Made by a program: the position numbers and the translations under genes. This document shows positions 24,401-37,800 of a DNA stretch of 64,000 bases, in pieces. Position 1 is the first letter of the stretch. The number at the start of each line of letters is the position of its first letter. The notes below the pieces were generated by a model. That model made no database searches. It was given only the letters and a program-made list of their open reading frames with translations, and was not told where the DNA came from. Source of the DNA: Nipponacmea schrenckii (Eukaryota > Mollusca > Gastropoda > Lottiidae); the NCBI GenBank assembly GCA_030562195.1, contig CM060201.1, forward strand, positions 21,278,454 through 21,342,453, given 5' to 3'.

Positions 24401-26054
24401 TAGAAGTAAGACCTAGGATATCCTAGAAACAGTGTTAGAAGATAAGACTCTAGGATATCCTAGAAACAGTGTTAGAAGATAAGACCCTAGGATATCCTAG
24501 AAACAGTTTTAGAAGATAAGACCCTAGGATATCCTAGAAACAGTGTTAGAAGATAAGACACTAGGATATCCTAGAAACAGTGTTAAGAAGATAAGACACT
24601 AGGATATCCTAGAAACAGTGTTAGAAGTAAGACCCTAGGATATCCTAGAACAGTTTAAAGTTAAGACCCTAGGATATCCTAGAAACAGTGTTAGAAGATA
24701 AGACACTAGGATATCCTAGAAATCAGTATTAGAAGATAGACTCTAAGATATCCTAGAAACAGTTTAGAAGATAAGACCCTAGGATATCCTAGAAACAGTG
24801 TTAGAAGATAAGACCCTAGGATATCCTAGAAACAGTGTTAGAAGATAAGACTCTAAGATATCCTAGAAACAGTGTTAGAAGATAAAAGTCTAATATCCTA
24901 GAAACAGTATTAGAAGTAAGACCTAGGATATCCTAGAAACAGTGTTAGAAGTAAGACCCTAGGATTCCTAGAAACAGTGTTAAAGATAAGACCCTAGGAT
25001 ATCCTTGTAACAGTGTTAGAAGTTAAGACCTAGATATCCTAGAAACAGTGTTAGAGATAAGACACTAGGATATCCTAAAAACAGTGATTAAAAGTCTAAG
25101 ATATCCTAGAAACAGTGTTAGAAGTAAAGACTCTAGGATATCCTAGAAACAGTTTTAGAAGTAAAGACCCTAGGATATCTAGAAACAGTGTTAGAAGATA
25201 AGACCTAGGATATCCTAGAAACAATGTTAAAGATAAGACCCTAACAGTGTTAGAATTAAGACTCTAGATATCCTAGAAACAGTTTTAGAAGATAAGACCA
25301 TAGGACATCCTAGAAACAGTGTTAGAAGATAAGACCCTAGGATATCCTAAAAACAGTATTAGAAGTTAAGACGCTAGGATATCCTAGAAACAGTGTTAAA
25401 AGATAAGACTCTAGGATATCCTAGAAACAGCGTTAGAAGATAAGACCCTAGGACATCCTAGAAACAGTGTAAGAAGATAAGACCCTAGGATATCCTAAAA
25501 ACAGTGCTAGAAGATTCTAATCAACATTTGACTTAGTAAATAAGTTACTTCCCCCCTTTATACTAAATAAATAGTTAACATTTTAACACCTCATAAAAAA
25601 CAAGGCTAACTTTCCACGATTAGGTAGGAATAGAATGATAAACTTTGCAGAAGTCCAAACCAGTTTCCTTAAAATAAATTGAATCAGAGAAAAGCCTATG
25701 AACTTCTGAAACTTTCAACAAGCAAATTCTTCACCTCAACAAACAGGTGCATTTTGTCTCTCTGGTTTTCAATTCTATTTTAAGATATATTCATCTTTGG
25801 CAAAGAATACGAAAAATAACCCAAAACTGTCATTCGTCTAGGCTATGTTGATGCATACTGTTATTTGTTCATTTCTTCGTTTTTAAATTCACATAAATCC
25901 AAAGAAATAAATCCATCACCAACACGGCAGTTGGTAAATTACTTTCCAGTCCACCGATCTGACATAAACACGCCAAGAAATATCCCGAAAAAACTGAAAT
26001 AAACGATATTTTACTTACTAGAACAGAAAGCTCGACTTGTTCTGTGGTCGCCAT
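15481..26054 (-). CDS. ROGDI: ROGDI homologue (leucine-zipper protein)
   Basis: Eleven exons on the minus strand join without a phase error to 262 residues: 26054-26019, 23120-23049, 18784-18748, 18323-18275, 18014-17957, 17713-17624, 17341-17246, 17021-16923, 16659-16528, 15932-15849, 15516-15481. Blocks recalled from human ROGDI appear in order: [72 protein letters not shown] and [25 protein letters not shown] folds as an elongated helical/beta protein. Human loss causes Kohlschutter-Tonz syndrome, and the fly gene affects sleep and memory; it has been linked to V-ATPase regulation (a Rav2-like role). The last exon ([11 protein letters not shown] then stop) diverges from vertebrates and is the least certain. 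Length is close to human (287). Confidence 0.92.
16030..16345. repeat. Tandem array of about 59-bp units in a ROGDI intron
   Basis: About five copies contain TATAGGCAGTGCAACATTAG, GGCACAGCGTATAGGCACAG and GACATA. The array lies between the 16528 donor side of one exon and the exon at 15932. Confidence 0.85.
17390..17625. repeat. Degenerate tandem repeat, about 40 bp
   Basis: Repeated AAGGGAGATAATT and AACCCAAAGA modules lie in the short ROGDI intron 17623-17342. Confidence 0.65.
18412..18549. mobile_element. MITE-like element with terminal inverted repeats
   Basis: The left end GGGACCTTATTCGT and the right end ATATGAATAAGGCCCC are inverted, with 11 of 12 bases matching over GGGGCCTTATTC. 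The interior is AT-rich and includes TTGGTCAATCA. The element is 138 bases with no coding capacity, in a ROGDI intron. No clear target-site duplication is seen. Related interiors appear near 9500-9660, 26380-26540 and 43890-44040. Confidence 0.5.
18870..20065. repeat. 69-bp tandem satellite in ROGDI intron 2, about 17 copies
   Basis: Each unit contains TACTACTCCTGAGTTTTATT, GTACACAACGTTTCAACAAT and TTACATTGTCATCATCAG. The copies are highly homogeneous in the middle of the array and decay towards its right end, as unequal exchange would produce. The long open frames here are artefacts of the 69-base (23-codon) period. Confidence 0.95.
20660..20880. repeat. Possible fragment of an interspersed retroelement
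   Basis: The stretch contains GGGCGTTCAAGCCCGAAACG followed by TCGTATATAAACTG and, downstream, GGTAGGACGAACCTACGG. The GAAACGTCG motif is common at the ends of invertebrate retroelements. No coding frame remains and the family is not identified. Confidence 0.3.
21790..22372. repeat. Pyrimidine-biased tandem repeat, unit about 25-29 bp
   Basis: About 22 units of TTTATTTACTTCATCCTTTG type differ by insertion of extra TTTA blocks. The array lies in ROGDI intron 2. All three forward frames stay open, giving false Phe/Leu-rich ORFs. Confidence 0.95.
23140..25515. repeat. 37-bp satellite array of about 64 copies in ROGDI intron 1
   Basis: The unit comprises GTTAGAAGATAAGACCC, then TAGGATATCCTA (a perfect 12-base palindrome), then GAAACAGT. 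The central part (about 23700-24050) is nearly uniform and the right third is riddled with one-base deletions. It starts about 20 bases upstream (minus sense) of exon 2. Confidence 0.97.
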
Positions 26055-27897
26055 GTCGGGATTTAACTAGGTCAAAGTGTAAAGGTCATTGTGTAATCTT
26101 AAAACGGTGGCTTTGATTTGCCGTACTGACCTCTTAACCTATTTTTATTTTGGTCAAAAACAAAATATTTATTGAAAAGATAGATTTTAGGATAAAGGGA
26201 AATAAATAAACTTCTTTTCTATGGTTCAAAACATGAAACTGGTCCATTTGGTTGTTTTTTTTTTTCCAATACATTTTTATTTCAGGTATTGCTAGTTTAT
26301 CTAGATCTATGCCAAATTGCCTTAATGCCTTACCTTTCATTTGTTTAAACCTGGGGGCATTTTTTCTCAAAAACTTAACTTAAGATGATTTGAGTAGTTC
26401 AGTCATCTGGGGGCTTATTCTTGAAAACTTAATTTAAGAAGATTTTAGTGTTCCAGTCTTGATTGGTCAATCACTGAAATTTATTTTAAGTTTTATTTTG
26501 TCATCCCATCATATTGCTGTGTGTTTAAAGTTAACTTCTGATTGCAAGAGGGCAATTGTTCTGATTATACCCACCATTAAATATGTAAGTATTATCTATA
26601 TCATTTTAAATGTTAATTATCTGGTGTTATGGTAAATGATTGCATATAAAGATGTCTGCAATATACCATACAAATTATAATGATAATTTGAGCCATAAAG
26701 TTTATTCTTGATATGTTTTGAATATGGACTAAAAAAAATTGATGGGGTGGGGCAGGAAGGTAATAGGTGGGTCTGTTATGATATGCTACCTATTTGCATA
26801 ATGTACCACAATTGAAGAACTTAATAGTTTTAAGATTCTATATAACCCCCACCTCCCCCTTGCCCCCCCCCTCCCCTCCCCACACACACAAATAAAACAA
26901 AAGTGGTTACTAAAGCTGTATATTTAAATGCTAGTCAACTATTTAATGACAAATCTAAATAGTCAAAATTGTAAAGTTTTGATTGGCTGCCCCTGATTCT
27001 TTGAGATTTAGTAACTTCATCGTCCCCACCCCTCTCTCCTTGTATTCTGGCAACCATTGCCTGTGTGGAAGCATGGGGCTTTCCCTGTGTAAACAGGATG
27101 TTAGGTATGGTATATTAAATGTTTAATATTGAATACTTAATGATATTATATACCACAGGAGTAAATAATATATAATAATATCCTAGTTACTGTCAATTAC
27201 CATGACAACATTGCCAGTAGTTAGATACATTCAGGAATGGTAATTTAACTAATTTACCAGTCATTTTTGATTAACTATCAATTACCTCCTATTTATTGCT
27301 TATATTATCTCTCGTTAACATAGTAGGTCGTCACAAACATTCAGGGATTGTGATTTAACTAAATTTACCAGTAATGTCTGATAAGAGATCTAAAAGTGCC
27401 TCGTAGAGTAGAATAACTATCAATTATCACAAAGTTAATAAAATATTTCTCAATTATATAAAATATTATCATCTATTAACATAACTATTCTAAATTATCC
27501 TACAGTTACCTAATATATCATACATCGCTGATAATCTGTATTTAAATTTACCAGTCATGTCTGATTGGAGCTGTATTTGGCAGTCATATCTAACAGGAGT
27601 TAATAAATTACCAGTAGAATTTAGCTACTAACACAAACATCACTATAGAAGTTAGCAAACTGGACTAGACACCTTGTTGAACATAGTTAGACACCTTAAG
27701 AGAGAACAATTGTTATGGATATAGACTTCTATTTATTCAACCACAGCACAACGTTTCATTAGAGGTTAGACACCGCTTGCTAACCTCTATAACTGGGGAT
27801 TTTTAAACCAGTGACCCCCACCCCCATTGTCAGCGCTGCAGCTAGAGACAGAACCCAGTCTTACGATTCAACAATAAACCAAGACGTATAAATATTG
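26055..27897. other. Intergenic region between ROGDI start and PIGL end
   Basis: This spacer of about 1.8 kb holds the ROGDI promoter side and the PIGL 3' side, both genes on minus. A TTTATT near 27731 could be the PIGL AATAAA on the minus strand. Two copies of a CTTAACTTAAGATGATTT/ACTTAATTTAAGAAGATT segment (26370-26450) belong to the MITE-like AT family. I see no exon. Confidence 0.5.
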
Positions 27898-30800
27898 TCA
27901 AGTAGAATTTATTGGAGTAAAAGTGTTAATAAACATATATCTGGAGAATATAATATACAATCTTCGAAACCATAACAACTGACTCCAGTGACAATACATG
28001 GCTTTCTGAAAGATATAGAAATATTACCAATTAAACAGCTAAATAACTTGAGCTTATCTCATACTGTCACACACATTTCAGATATAAAATCTTCATCAGG
28101 ACATCTAGTTCGGAAATGTAATTAAATTTTCAGTTTTATAGAATTTTTTAATTGAAGAAAAATTTATGTTATTATATCATATTTTTCTGAATTAATATTT
28201 AAATCAGAAGATTAAGAAGCGATAATGGAATTTGTCTGCTAAATGAGCAGGTGCTAGAGTTCAAATCCTTCTCACTTCTGATGCTTGTGCAGTGCTTTGT
28301 GTATCAGCTTTCATCCCCAAGACAAATATGCCAAATAAAATATCCCATTTCTGATATTATTAAGATATTTTTGAATGAAGTTACGTACTTGTGTTGTAAA
28401 AACTTGTTGTAACGAAGATATGAACAATAATTTATGTTGATTATATGAGAGTAGAGTGTAGAGAATATCTAAAATACTGATATACTTTCTCCAGATAGAA
28501 ATACTCTCTAAACTGTAAACTTCAGGTATCTTTGTTAACCCTAGAAAATATAGAGACAGTTAAAATATATAGACCTAGAAAATACAGTTTATATATATAG
28601 ACCTAGAAAATATACAGACAGTTAAAATATATAGACCTAGAAAATATACAGACAGTTAAAATATATAGACCTAGAAAATATACAGACAGTTAAAATATAT
28701 AGACCTAGAAAATATAGAAACAGTTTATATATATAGACCTAGAAAATATACAGACAGTTTATATATATAGACCTAGAAAATATAAACAGTTTATATATAT
28801 AGACCTAGAAAATATAGAAAAATATATAGACCTAGAAAATATACAGACAGTTTATATATATAGACCTAGAAAATATAGAACAGTTTATATATATAGACAT
28901 AAAAATATATAGACCTAGAAAATATACAGACAGTTTATATATATAGACCTAGAAAATATATAGACAGATAAAATATATAGACCTAGAATATATAGAAACA
29001 GTTTATATATATAGACCTAGAAAATATAGAAACAGTTTATATATATAGACCTAGAAAATATAGAAACAGTTTATATATATAGATCTAGAAAATATAAGAC
29101 CTAGTATATAATATATAGACCTAGAAAATATATAGACCTAGAAAATATATAGAGACAACATATAGACCTATAAATTTATGCTATTCCAAAACTAGTTCAG
29201 CACTGAAGATGTTTTGACTGAGTTGGTTTGCTAAGTCAGTAAAACAAATCTTGTACAACAAAGAACCACAAATCACACATGATAAATTTGTAATCTTTCA
29301 GTACCAGGGTCAGATATCTATGCCTAATAGTTCCAAGTTTCAAATGCTAAGCCACCAAAGAGCCCTTCAATATCGCTGTGATTGACTAAAGTTGCAGTTT
29401 TATTATTATTTTACATTATAACTATTTTCTGTAACACTGGTTGAATGAACGTGACTCACTTTCTAATTTTCTGGTTTGGAGTATAGATTGTAAACAATAA
29501 AATAATTCACCATGGTTTCTGTGTCCACTTACACCATAGTAATCAAATGTTAAAACCTGAAATAAAAAATACAAACCTTAAAATTAAATCTATAATAGTG
29601 TGAAGTACAAACAGAAACTAGGAAGTGAATAATGAATTGAAATTAAAAAGAAAGAAAGAAACAACTATATTTTACAAGGATAACAACTTAGGTTCACAAG
29701 TCCGTCGTGACAGGGATCCTTTCTACCAGCTGGTCCTTGGCTAAACCTCTTGGTATTGATCTTTCCCGGATTATCCGTACCCATTTACGGCAGGGTGGAC
29801 TGGAATTATGAGTGAAGATGACTTATTCAAATTTAAAATTATCACAGATGATATGAGTAAGGTTTATAGAAAGATTAGGTGACAATTTCAAGAGAATTGT
29901 TTAAAAATAATTCTATAAACGTTAAAACAGCGAGAAAGTAAGACTTACTATATCTGGTGTTGTTTTATTAATAATGTTAATTATTTCATTAATAACGACG
30001 CTTCTATCCCAGCGTGCCTCACTATCATCAGGTATTTCTCTATAATATAAATAATTTTATTAGTCATTGATTGTTGTTTTAATGTCATATAGTTCAGAGA
30101 TTAATATAAGGTTTTGAGTAGGATAATGGAGTTAGCTCCCTTTAATCAGTTATGGCCTAGTTTCTTATGGTTAAGTGCAGTGTGCATCAATAGTAAGTGA
30201 GTTTATTGGTTGATATGATGTACTTAGATAAAAATTATTGTAAAGCTGTATTAAATTTTAACATAAGTTTAGTAAGGATTTAAAAAATGACAAATTATTG
30301 TTCCATTTCAATTTCAGTTCATTCATTTTTGAAACAGAAGGTGGAATTTTTTCACTGTCTAAATAAAAGGCATACCCCCAAAAACAAAACCTTTTTAAGA
30401 GGAAAAACTGTACACTACAGATATTCCTATCTTCTAGTAAATGAGTACGGCCATTGACTAGGTGCTTGAAAGGTAATAAGTTCAAACGGAATATCTTATT
30501 CCCAAAGATTAGGTGTTGGATAATTTCCAAAGAAACCTCTGATCACCAGAAAGCATCTATTTCCCTATTTCTCTAAAAACTCACATACTTTTTATCTATA
30601 ATATTAACACCATCAGACTTGATCCCAAACACGTCAGCACTTTTAACAAGTTCATCTTTTCTTACGTTTCCAACACTATAAAAGTTTCCTGTAATATAAC
30701 ATTGACCCTTTGTTATATCAATCTCGGAATCGAGGTTGAATAAACAGACGACGTTAAGATACTGTAGGACAAGTATTTAAGGCTCAAACAAACATAGCAT

Positions 30801-31419
30801 GGAGTTGTGGACTTAACAATGAAATACTTGCTAGTCAGTTAGATTGTTGTCTGGTTAGTAAATAGGCTATTACTTTCAATTTATGTCTTCTATTGTGAAT
30901 TGTGATGTGTACAGGATCCAATGCAAAGAGGGAGGGTCACCTTTGTCATATCATGTTGCATTGTTTGAGCAGGGCCAACGACACTAATGACAGTAAATGT
31001 TGATGACCATATAGACTATAACTTATAGACTCTGTTATAAACAGAACTAGAACAAGAAGGGTTAATGTAGCCTCTTTCATCAACAATTTGACTAATGGAA
31101 ATATTGCTCTCTTAGTCCCAAAATAAAAGCTATGACAACAATACTACACTCTACCTGAAGTTAGACACAATATACTGATTTTATTATCCTCCATTAAAGA
31201 TGTTAAAGCTGGACCAAAAAACATACACTCATCGTCTGGATGAGCAATGACGATCAAAATATTTTTAGACTTGATTTTTGAGGTGAAACGCTTTTTTAGG
31301 AAAGGAATATAAGTCACAGAAATGTAACAGGCGAATGAAATTAAAGCAAAATAAAGTAAAGTTGCTTTGAGTTGTGGAAATAGGTCATTTAAAGTCTGAA
31401 AGCTGATCTGAGAAGACAT
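27898..31419 (-). CDS. PIGL: N-acetylglucosaminyl-phosphatidylinositol de-N-acetylase (PIG-L)
   Basis: Six exons on minus: 31419-31155, 30688-30589, 30039-29949, 29556-29460, 28540-28389, 28005-27898. They join in frame to 270 residues (human about 252). The enzyme removes the acetyl group from GlcNAc-PI, the second step of GPI-anchor synthesis, on the cytosolic face of the ER. Visible features: an N-terminal membrane helix (about 20-40); the zinc/catalytic motif HPDDE at 60-64; the second metal motif GVSGHRNH at 160-167; and a C-terminal block [17 protein letters not shown] that matches human. The apparent donor right after DYYG (GTAAGT) encodes VS of GVSGH and must not be used. The second exon must end at 30589, before GTATGT, to keep frame and alignment. 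Confidence 0.95.
28540..29170. repeat. Tandem repeat of about 31 bp in a PIGL intron
   Basis: Some 18-20 units of ATATATAGACCTAGAAAATA with ACAGACAGTT variants lie inside the intron between the exons ending at 29460 and beginning at 28540. The array begins immediately next to the acceptor of the latter exon. Confidence 0.9.
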
Positions 31420-31803
31420 TTTTCTACTTTCGATTCCGTTTGTTTACAAGTTTCGGAAATTCATGGGGGCTGCCATTTTGTCAAAAGTATGTCTAATGTC
31501 GTAATGATATAAGCTATTTATTTATGATTTATAGGAAAAACAAAGTTTATATTATATGGCAAGTATATTTTAGATAATCTACAAACTGAGAGTGTTATTT
31601 TAAGAAAATATTGAATACAATTAAAAAGAAAATCGTAAAACCGGAAGTCATAATGTTTTACGACAACCAAAACAAAGTAGAATAATAACAATGCTGCTTA
31701 GCAACGGCGTAATGAAAGCAGCTTGAAAGTCAAATTTTGTGAAAATATTCATTTTTCTCGCCTTTTTGTAAGTTAATTTTCCTTTGTACAACCGAATTTC
31801 AAA
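31420..31803. promoter_or_regulatory. Shared promoter region of PIGL (-) and CFAP251 (+)
   Basis: Only 384 bases separate the two divergent start codons, so both promoters must lie in or near this interval. It contains TGCTTAGCAACGGCG (31693-31707), which includes GTTGCTAAGCA on the other strand; this resembles an RFX/X-box half (GTTGCYATG/RGYAAC type), fitting a ciliary gene such as CFAP251. The X-box reading is an inference. Confidence 0.45.
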
Positions 31804-34800
31804 ATGTCTGACAAGCCAGCATCTCCTGAAGTGCCACCACAATCTGAAACAGAAACAAAAGAGGAAAATCAAAATGAAAACTCAAAAGTTGAAACTGAAG
31901 AAAGTAAAAAAGTTGAAAATGAGCAGGTTGAAAATGCTGTGGATACTGAAGCTGAAAGGGGTAATCCATTTGACCAAGCCAGCACTCCAGCAGAAACTAA
32001 GAAAGATGACACTCCAGAAGGTAATGAGGAAGTTCCAGAAAATGCAGTAGAATCTCCTGAAGAGCCGGCAGCAGATGGTGAGAAAACTCCGGAGTCAGTT
32101 GTTAAACAGGAAGAGGATGAAATTCAAGAGATTGAAAAAGATGAGAGAGCAGAAGAGACTGAGCAGCCACCAGTTGAGGAACAGACGGAGCCTACCGATA
32201 AGGAAGAGACAGAAATCAAAACAGAAGAACAAAAAGGTAACATTACACTAAGTCTACAGATACACCAGATATTTGTTTGAATAACCCATGCATTAACAAA
32301 TCAAATGAAACTCTTAAAAACTTTTTATGTTATGTGATACAGTAGGTAATGGCCACTTTATTCACTGTTCATTGAGTCCCTATAATTTTGAAAATTAAAA
32401 CTATTTAACTTAATATGTTAAGATCAAGATCAGTCTGATTTATTTTTGATTGCAGAAGAAGAGAAGAAAGAATCTGAACCAGTTGAAAAACAAGATACAG
32501 ATTTAACTCAAGAAGGGGAATTAACTCCAACAGAAATACCTCCTGCTCCTCCAGTTGATTTACTTCCTTCAGCTCCGCGGATTCTCTCCCCTGATCAGAT
32601 GGGAACGCAATCATCGCTAGAGGGAACCATGTCTAATTCTGCCTTGGTAAGAATAATAACACTTCTTAAAATATTAAGGCTTCTATTTTCCTGTTATTTA
32701 AGGTAAAAGGATATAATTTTTGTTCATCCATGGCCTGATTCACTGATTTTTTACAATAATCAATATTCTTGTGTTTTAGAATGTCATCTGGTCGTTTGGT
32801 TTAAATCGTGACGTACCTGTTTTAAATCTAACACGATCTCCGTGTGCCCTGTCATATCACATATTTAAGGGACATGTAATAAAATTGATCTTTATTCCTG
32901 TAAGCCCATATCACAGGAGTATTCTGTATGCCATTTCAAAATCATATTATAATGTGGACATCACATGGTTATTGCCCTTGTTTATGAAGATTGTGATAGC
33001 AATAAAGATTTGATCAGATATTTATGAAACTGAGGATGATTCATATTGCCAAATTCTCAGATGTGTTTTGAAGTACTATTTTGGAGTTATTGCCCTTGAT
33101 TTAGACAATATATGTTTGGTTGTATTTGAGGCTTGAAAATAGATAGGTTGAACTGAAGTGTTGCCATTAGTTTTACTACTGATGCTTTTGGCAATAAAGA
33201 CATTTATTGCTGATGATGCGTCAAGTTGTTGTATAATTAAAGAGATTTGTATTCCGTTAATTTCAGACCAACTCTATAACGTGTAGTTGTGTAAGTGATG
33301 ATAAACGATGGTTGGTTACTGGAGATAAAGGCGACGATGCCATGGTGATAGTCTGGGATACGTATACAGGGTAACTACATTTTTGAACTTTTCATTTGTC
33401 CAGGGTTATCGATGACTTCTGCTTGCATCATTTCAATTTTCTTTCTAATGTCTATGTCGTAGTTCCTGAAATTTGGAATTGCGAAAATAAATGAAACAAG
33501 AAGAAACTTTCAGATTATGACGTGAATTTTCTCATTTCAGAACTCCCATTCAAACATTGTTTGATTTAAGTCCAGATGGAGATGGAGGGGTGGTTGCTGT
33601 GGCCTTGACCCCTGATGCTCGTTACCTAGCAACTCTTAGTAGCTCTAGAAATCAGGTAAGATTATTACGTTGTTATTTTTGAATTTGGCGTTGCTTTCAA
33701 GATAATAACACAGTGATGCAGATCATAGGACTATAAACCGAGGCCTTGTATGCTACAGGCTGTAAATGTTAAAGGTGAACTCCGTGAAATTCACTTTGAC
33801 AAAAAATAATCCATGAACTCTTGTCAATGAATAATGTCAGTTTAGAATAGAAATAGTATTCTGTATTGATCTACGTACGATTTTTCCTCAGGTTTTATCA
33901 ATCTGGGACTGGACTATTGATGGTGAGTCTCCGATCTGCTCGGCACAGCTCTCTCCAGATTACGGTGTTCAAGACTTTATTTGTTTCAATCCTGAAGATT
34001 TCCACTTCCTGATCACCAACAGTCATTCACAAGTTTTATTTTATCATTGGGTAAGCTTATTTTATCACTCAACTTTGGCGTTTCGGAGGTGCCCCACCCC
34101 TCCTTCCTCTCCTCCCTCAACTTTAATATTTCTTATCATTGTATATAGTGAAGGAATTGTCTGTCCCCCACTACAATTATGTAGTCTCTTCTTAGCACCC
34201 TCACCTAGTATAAAGTAAATTTTTAATTTCAAACTAATGATGTAAAATGGTATCCCTGTCCTAGTAAAATACTTATATAACATACTGCATGGTATTCCTT
34301 GACTTAATTAACCCACTCGGGGCTGAAAAATACTGTATAAGCAATAGTACAAGCAAGATGTGGAATGTTTAAAATAATTCCCACTGATAATGAGGTATAT
34401 TTTGATGTTGTAGGAGGATACAGCCATAGAATATTTTGCCCCACCCCTAACAGACGAGGATTTTAATAAACAGGTCGGAAACTACAGTCAGTCTATATTT
34501 CAATCAAACAGTTCCAGAGCCTTGACCGGTACCTCTATTGGTAACTTGGTAGTTTGGGACAACAATAAACCACTCACCAAAGGTAGGGTTCGTTATATTT
34601 TTGTTTGCAATGTTGGTGCATTGGATTAAGAGCATTATTAATTTCTTAGATTATTGTGCCAGCAATTAACAACTGATTTTAAGTATGATATCTTTGGTTA
34701 GACTCTCAAATAAGTACATAATAAAGAAAGATCTTTCCCGGATTATCCGTACCCATTTACGCTGGGTGGACTGGAATTATCCGTGATGATGAATTATTAA

Positions 34801-37800
34801 AGATCAGGGGACTTTCATACGCAGATTCAGATTAAAACTCACCTCCGAGATTTTCAGAGTTCCTGTTTCCAGTGAAAAAGCGTGCAGATATCATGGTTTA
34901 TGGTTTATCTGCAATGTAATATTTTAATGTTGTCATTTGGCCATGGCTGCTTCACTTACTGCTCATTCTCTATTAATTAAAAGTGTTAATTGGAATAAGA
35001 TAATTAAAAACTATATTATTAAGGTGTATGATATTTGATATTTATAGTGATAACAACCGAACAATCAGCTGATAAAAAAGCCTTGAAGATTATCAAGTTG
35101 CAAGAGAGAGGAATCAATGTTTTAACAACTACTGATAAGTAAGTATGGTGCCTTTATATTATTATCTTGTATCAGGGATGTTGATTTAGCCATATATGCC
35201 AGTCATGACTGATTGTACATCTAAAATAACCGGTTGATAATAAGCTCCGTGGGTTATCAAGAGTAAGCTTATGCCACTGTCCTGGCAAAATTTGCTTCAT
35301 TTCACACTGCATGGTGTTGCCTGTCTTTAGTCCATTAGGTGGAGAAGAGTAGGAAGTAAAAACTCCATTCATTACATTTTTGCTTGTTAAGATAATTATA
35401 TTTTGTCTATAATTAGGTATATTGTAGTAGGAGATATGGCTGGACACGTGAAATTTTTTGACCAAACACTCAAGTTAATTTATTGGTAAGTTGGAATTTT
35501 TATAATTTTGGATCCAAATGGTACCGGTATTTGTGGTTTCTTATACTGATTGATGTGCAATCTTTTAGTTATTATAATACCAGTAAAATTAGATTATCCA
35601 TTGTACCTGGGTTGATTAAAAACCAGATGGTACGAAAGTTATAGAGATAGAACTAATGTACTGTATGTGTGATTATTTATTTAGTAAGGATAAAGAAAAC
35701 AATAATGGTATTTGATCAGAATGTGATTTATCATTACATATATATTTTTTTCAGGTATCAAGATTTTCATCTTGGTCCGATCACGTCTGTTTCGTTCTCA
35801 CACGTTCCTGAATTCATCCCTGCGTAAGTCTGTTCATTTTTTCGTAAACTTTTCCATAATTTAGTGGACTATAAAATGAAACAGAGTTATGTTTCCTTTG
35901 AAGAATATTAAGTTCAGGAGGCCAATGAAGTAAATTTGTGAATGGATCTTAAAATATTTGGAGATGAATATAAATTAAAATTTAAAATGTCTTTTATTTT
36001 AGAGCCTCAGAAGGAACAAATTACCCTGGTGATGCCACCATTTCTGCTAAAAAATTTGTCATCAAGGACTTTGTCGTTGGTACAAGTATTGCCATATTTG
36101 GTAATGTAACAGCAGATGGAACCAAAGTTGAGGTAAGTACCCTTCTGGTTTACATCTCTGATTAGATATAAGACATATATCTGAAGGGTCTTGCATCAGG
36201 ATGAAAGTAAAAATGGCCAAGCAAGTGGCAGCAAAGATTTTTTATGCTGTTGACTAGGTCAAGCTTTAAAAACCCTATTGTGAAAAACCCATATAAGTAC
36301 TACCTGACCATACTAGGTAACATTTATTGCACAAAGATTGTTAAAATAAAGCTACAGACCACAAATTAATTGACATCATTAATTGTAGTTATCTCCCTTC
36401 TACCATAGGTTATCCATCGAGAACATGATGCTGCTATTCATGCATTAGCTTCACATCCTAAATCGTAAGTAATTTAATTTCATGTTTTCATTATTGGACT
36501 TGCTTACCTGTGGACTGCACAATAGTCTTGATTCTTGCTAAATATTTTCTAATTTCTTTTCTCCATTTGCTTGCTTTATTTAATTCTGGATTTCATCATC
36601 TTGTTTTTTTAAGACCCTATCTTGTGATTGGAAGTTATTCAGGGCTGATACAGATCTGGAATTATGAGCAGAAGTAAGTACCGGTACATTTTATTTTGAC
36701 CTAGGTCTTCCCCTACCCCTCCCCCAGGGAATTTCAAAAACAATAATCCCAGAGAAAATTTCTGGTGAGTCTCCAATATCCTAATCAAAATGGTCATCTC
36801 TTTTCGTTTTGAAAAATTATTAAATCTCTGCTGAACTGAAGAAGCTTTTAAGAGATTACAATTTTATTGTTAGGGCTTAATTTTCACTAGCTGAAACCCA
36901 GCCCATGTTGGAACCCCCCACAGGAAAAGCCTTGCATAGAATATTTGATTATGCATTTGATAAATTATACAGACTTGTACACTGTTGTAATATGTTGTCT
37001 TACAATGTAACAATAAAGTTATTTTATTTCAATTTTTATAGAAAAGTGATGGTGTCGCGAACATTTGAAAGAGGTCTACACATCAGATGTTGTTCTTTTG
37101 ATCCTAAAGGAGAATATTTAGGTTTGTATCATATTTATTTGATGAATCTCAATTTCAAATAATGTAAATCTGAATTGATAAAAAACCGTGCTAGTTACTT
37201 CAAGTTTACAGTTTTTAGAACCCAAATTTTGGAACCTTTGTTTTAACACATTGTTCATTCAAATAGAACTTAAAACTTATACATCCTATGCCTGTGCTTT
37301 CTTAACCTCGCCTATTGTCACTCTTTTAATCCAATCAGTAAGAGTTTCAGAGTTAATTACCATCACCCTCAAACCCCAATTTTTATTTCTAGCTGTTGGT
37401 TTTACCAACGGAACAATAAGAATATTAGATGCTATCACACTAAATGAAGAACAGTCGGAGCCGTTTCGTTATTCTAAAGATGCTATCACTCATCTTGTCT
37501 TCTCTCATAACTCCTTGTATTTAGCTGCAGCTGTAAGTAATATTTTTGAATTACTCAAGATTTACCAGCTTTGGCTTTGTGGAATTAGATAAATCTGATT
37601 TTAAATTTTCCTTGTGTCAGTGATGCAGGTGGATTACCGGATAGATGAAAGATCTACACGATCCCAAAAACTTGAAATCCCTTGGTCACTATTCAAATCC
37701 TACCATTCCTCTTTCCATCCAGAAGTAAAAAAAACCAGATCTTTCTTAACATTTCCCCCATTGTCCACTCTACTGGATTGTCTGTGTGCAATACTCATGT

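Noticed and set aside
23140..25515. Regular short repeats reminiscent of a CRISPR array
   Set aside because: There are no unique spacers: the whole 37-base unit repeats, it drifts by single-base indels, and the host is eukaryotic. It is a satellite.
29345..29415. Minus-strand VNHSDIEG peptide considered as the missing PIGL metal-motif exon
   Set aside because: The true motif GVSGHRNH is continuous with the exon 29556-29460 once the tempting GTAAGT is read as coding.
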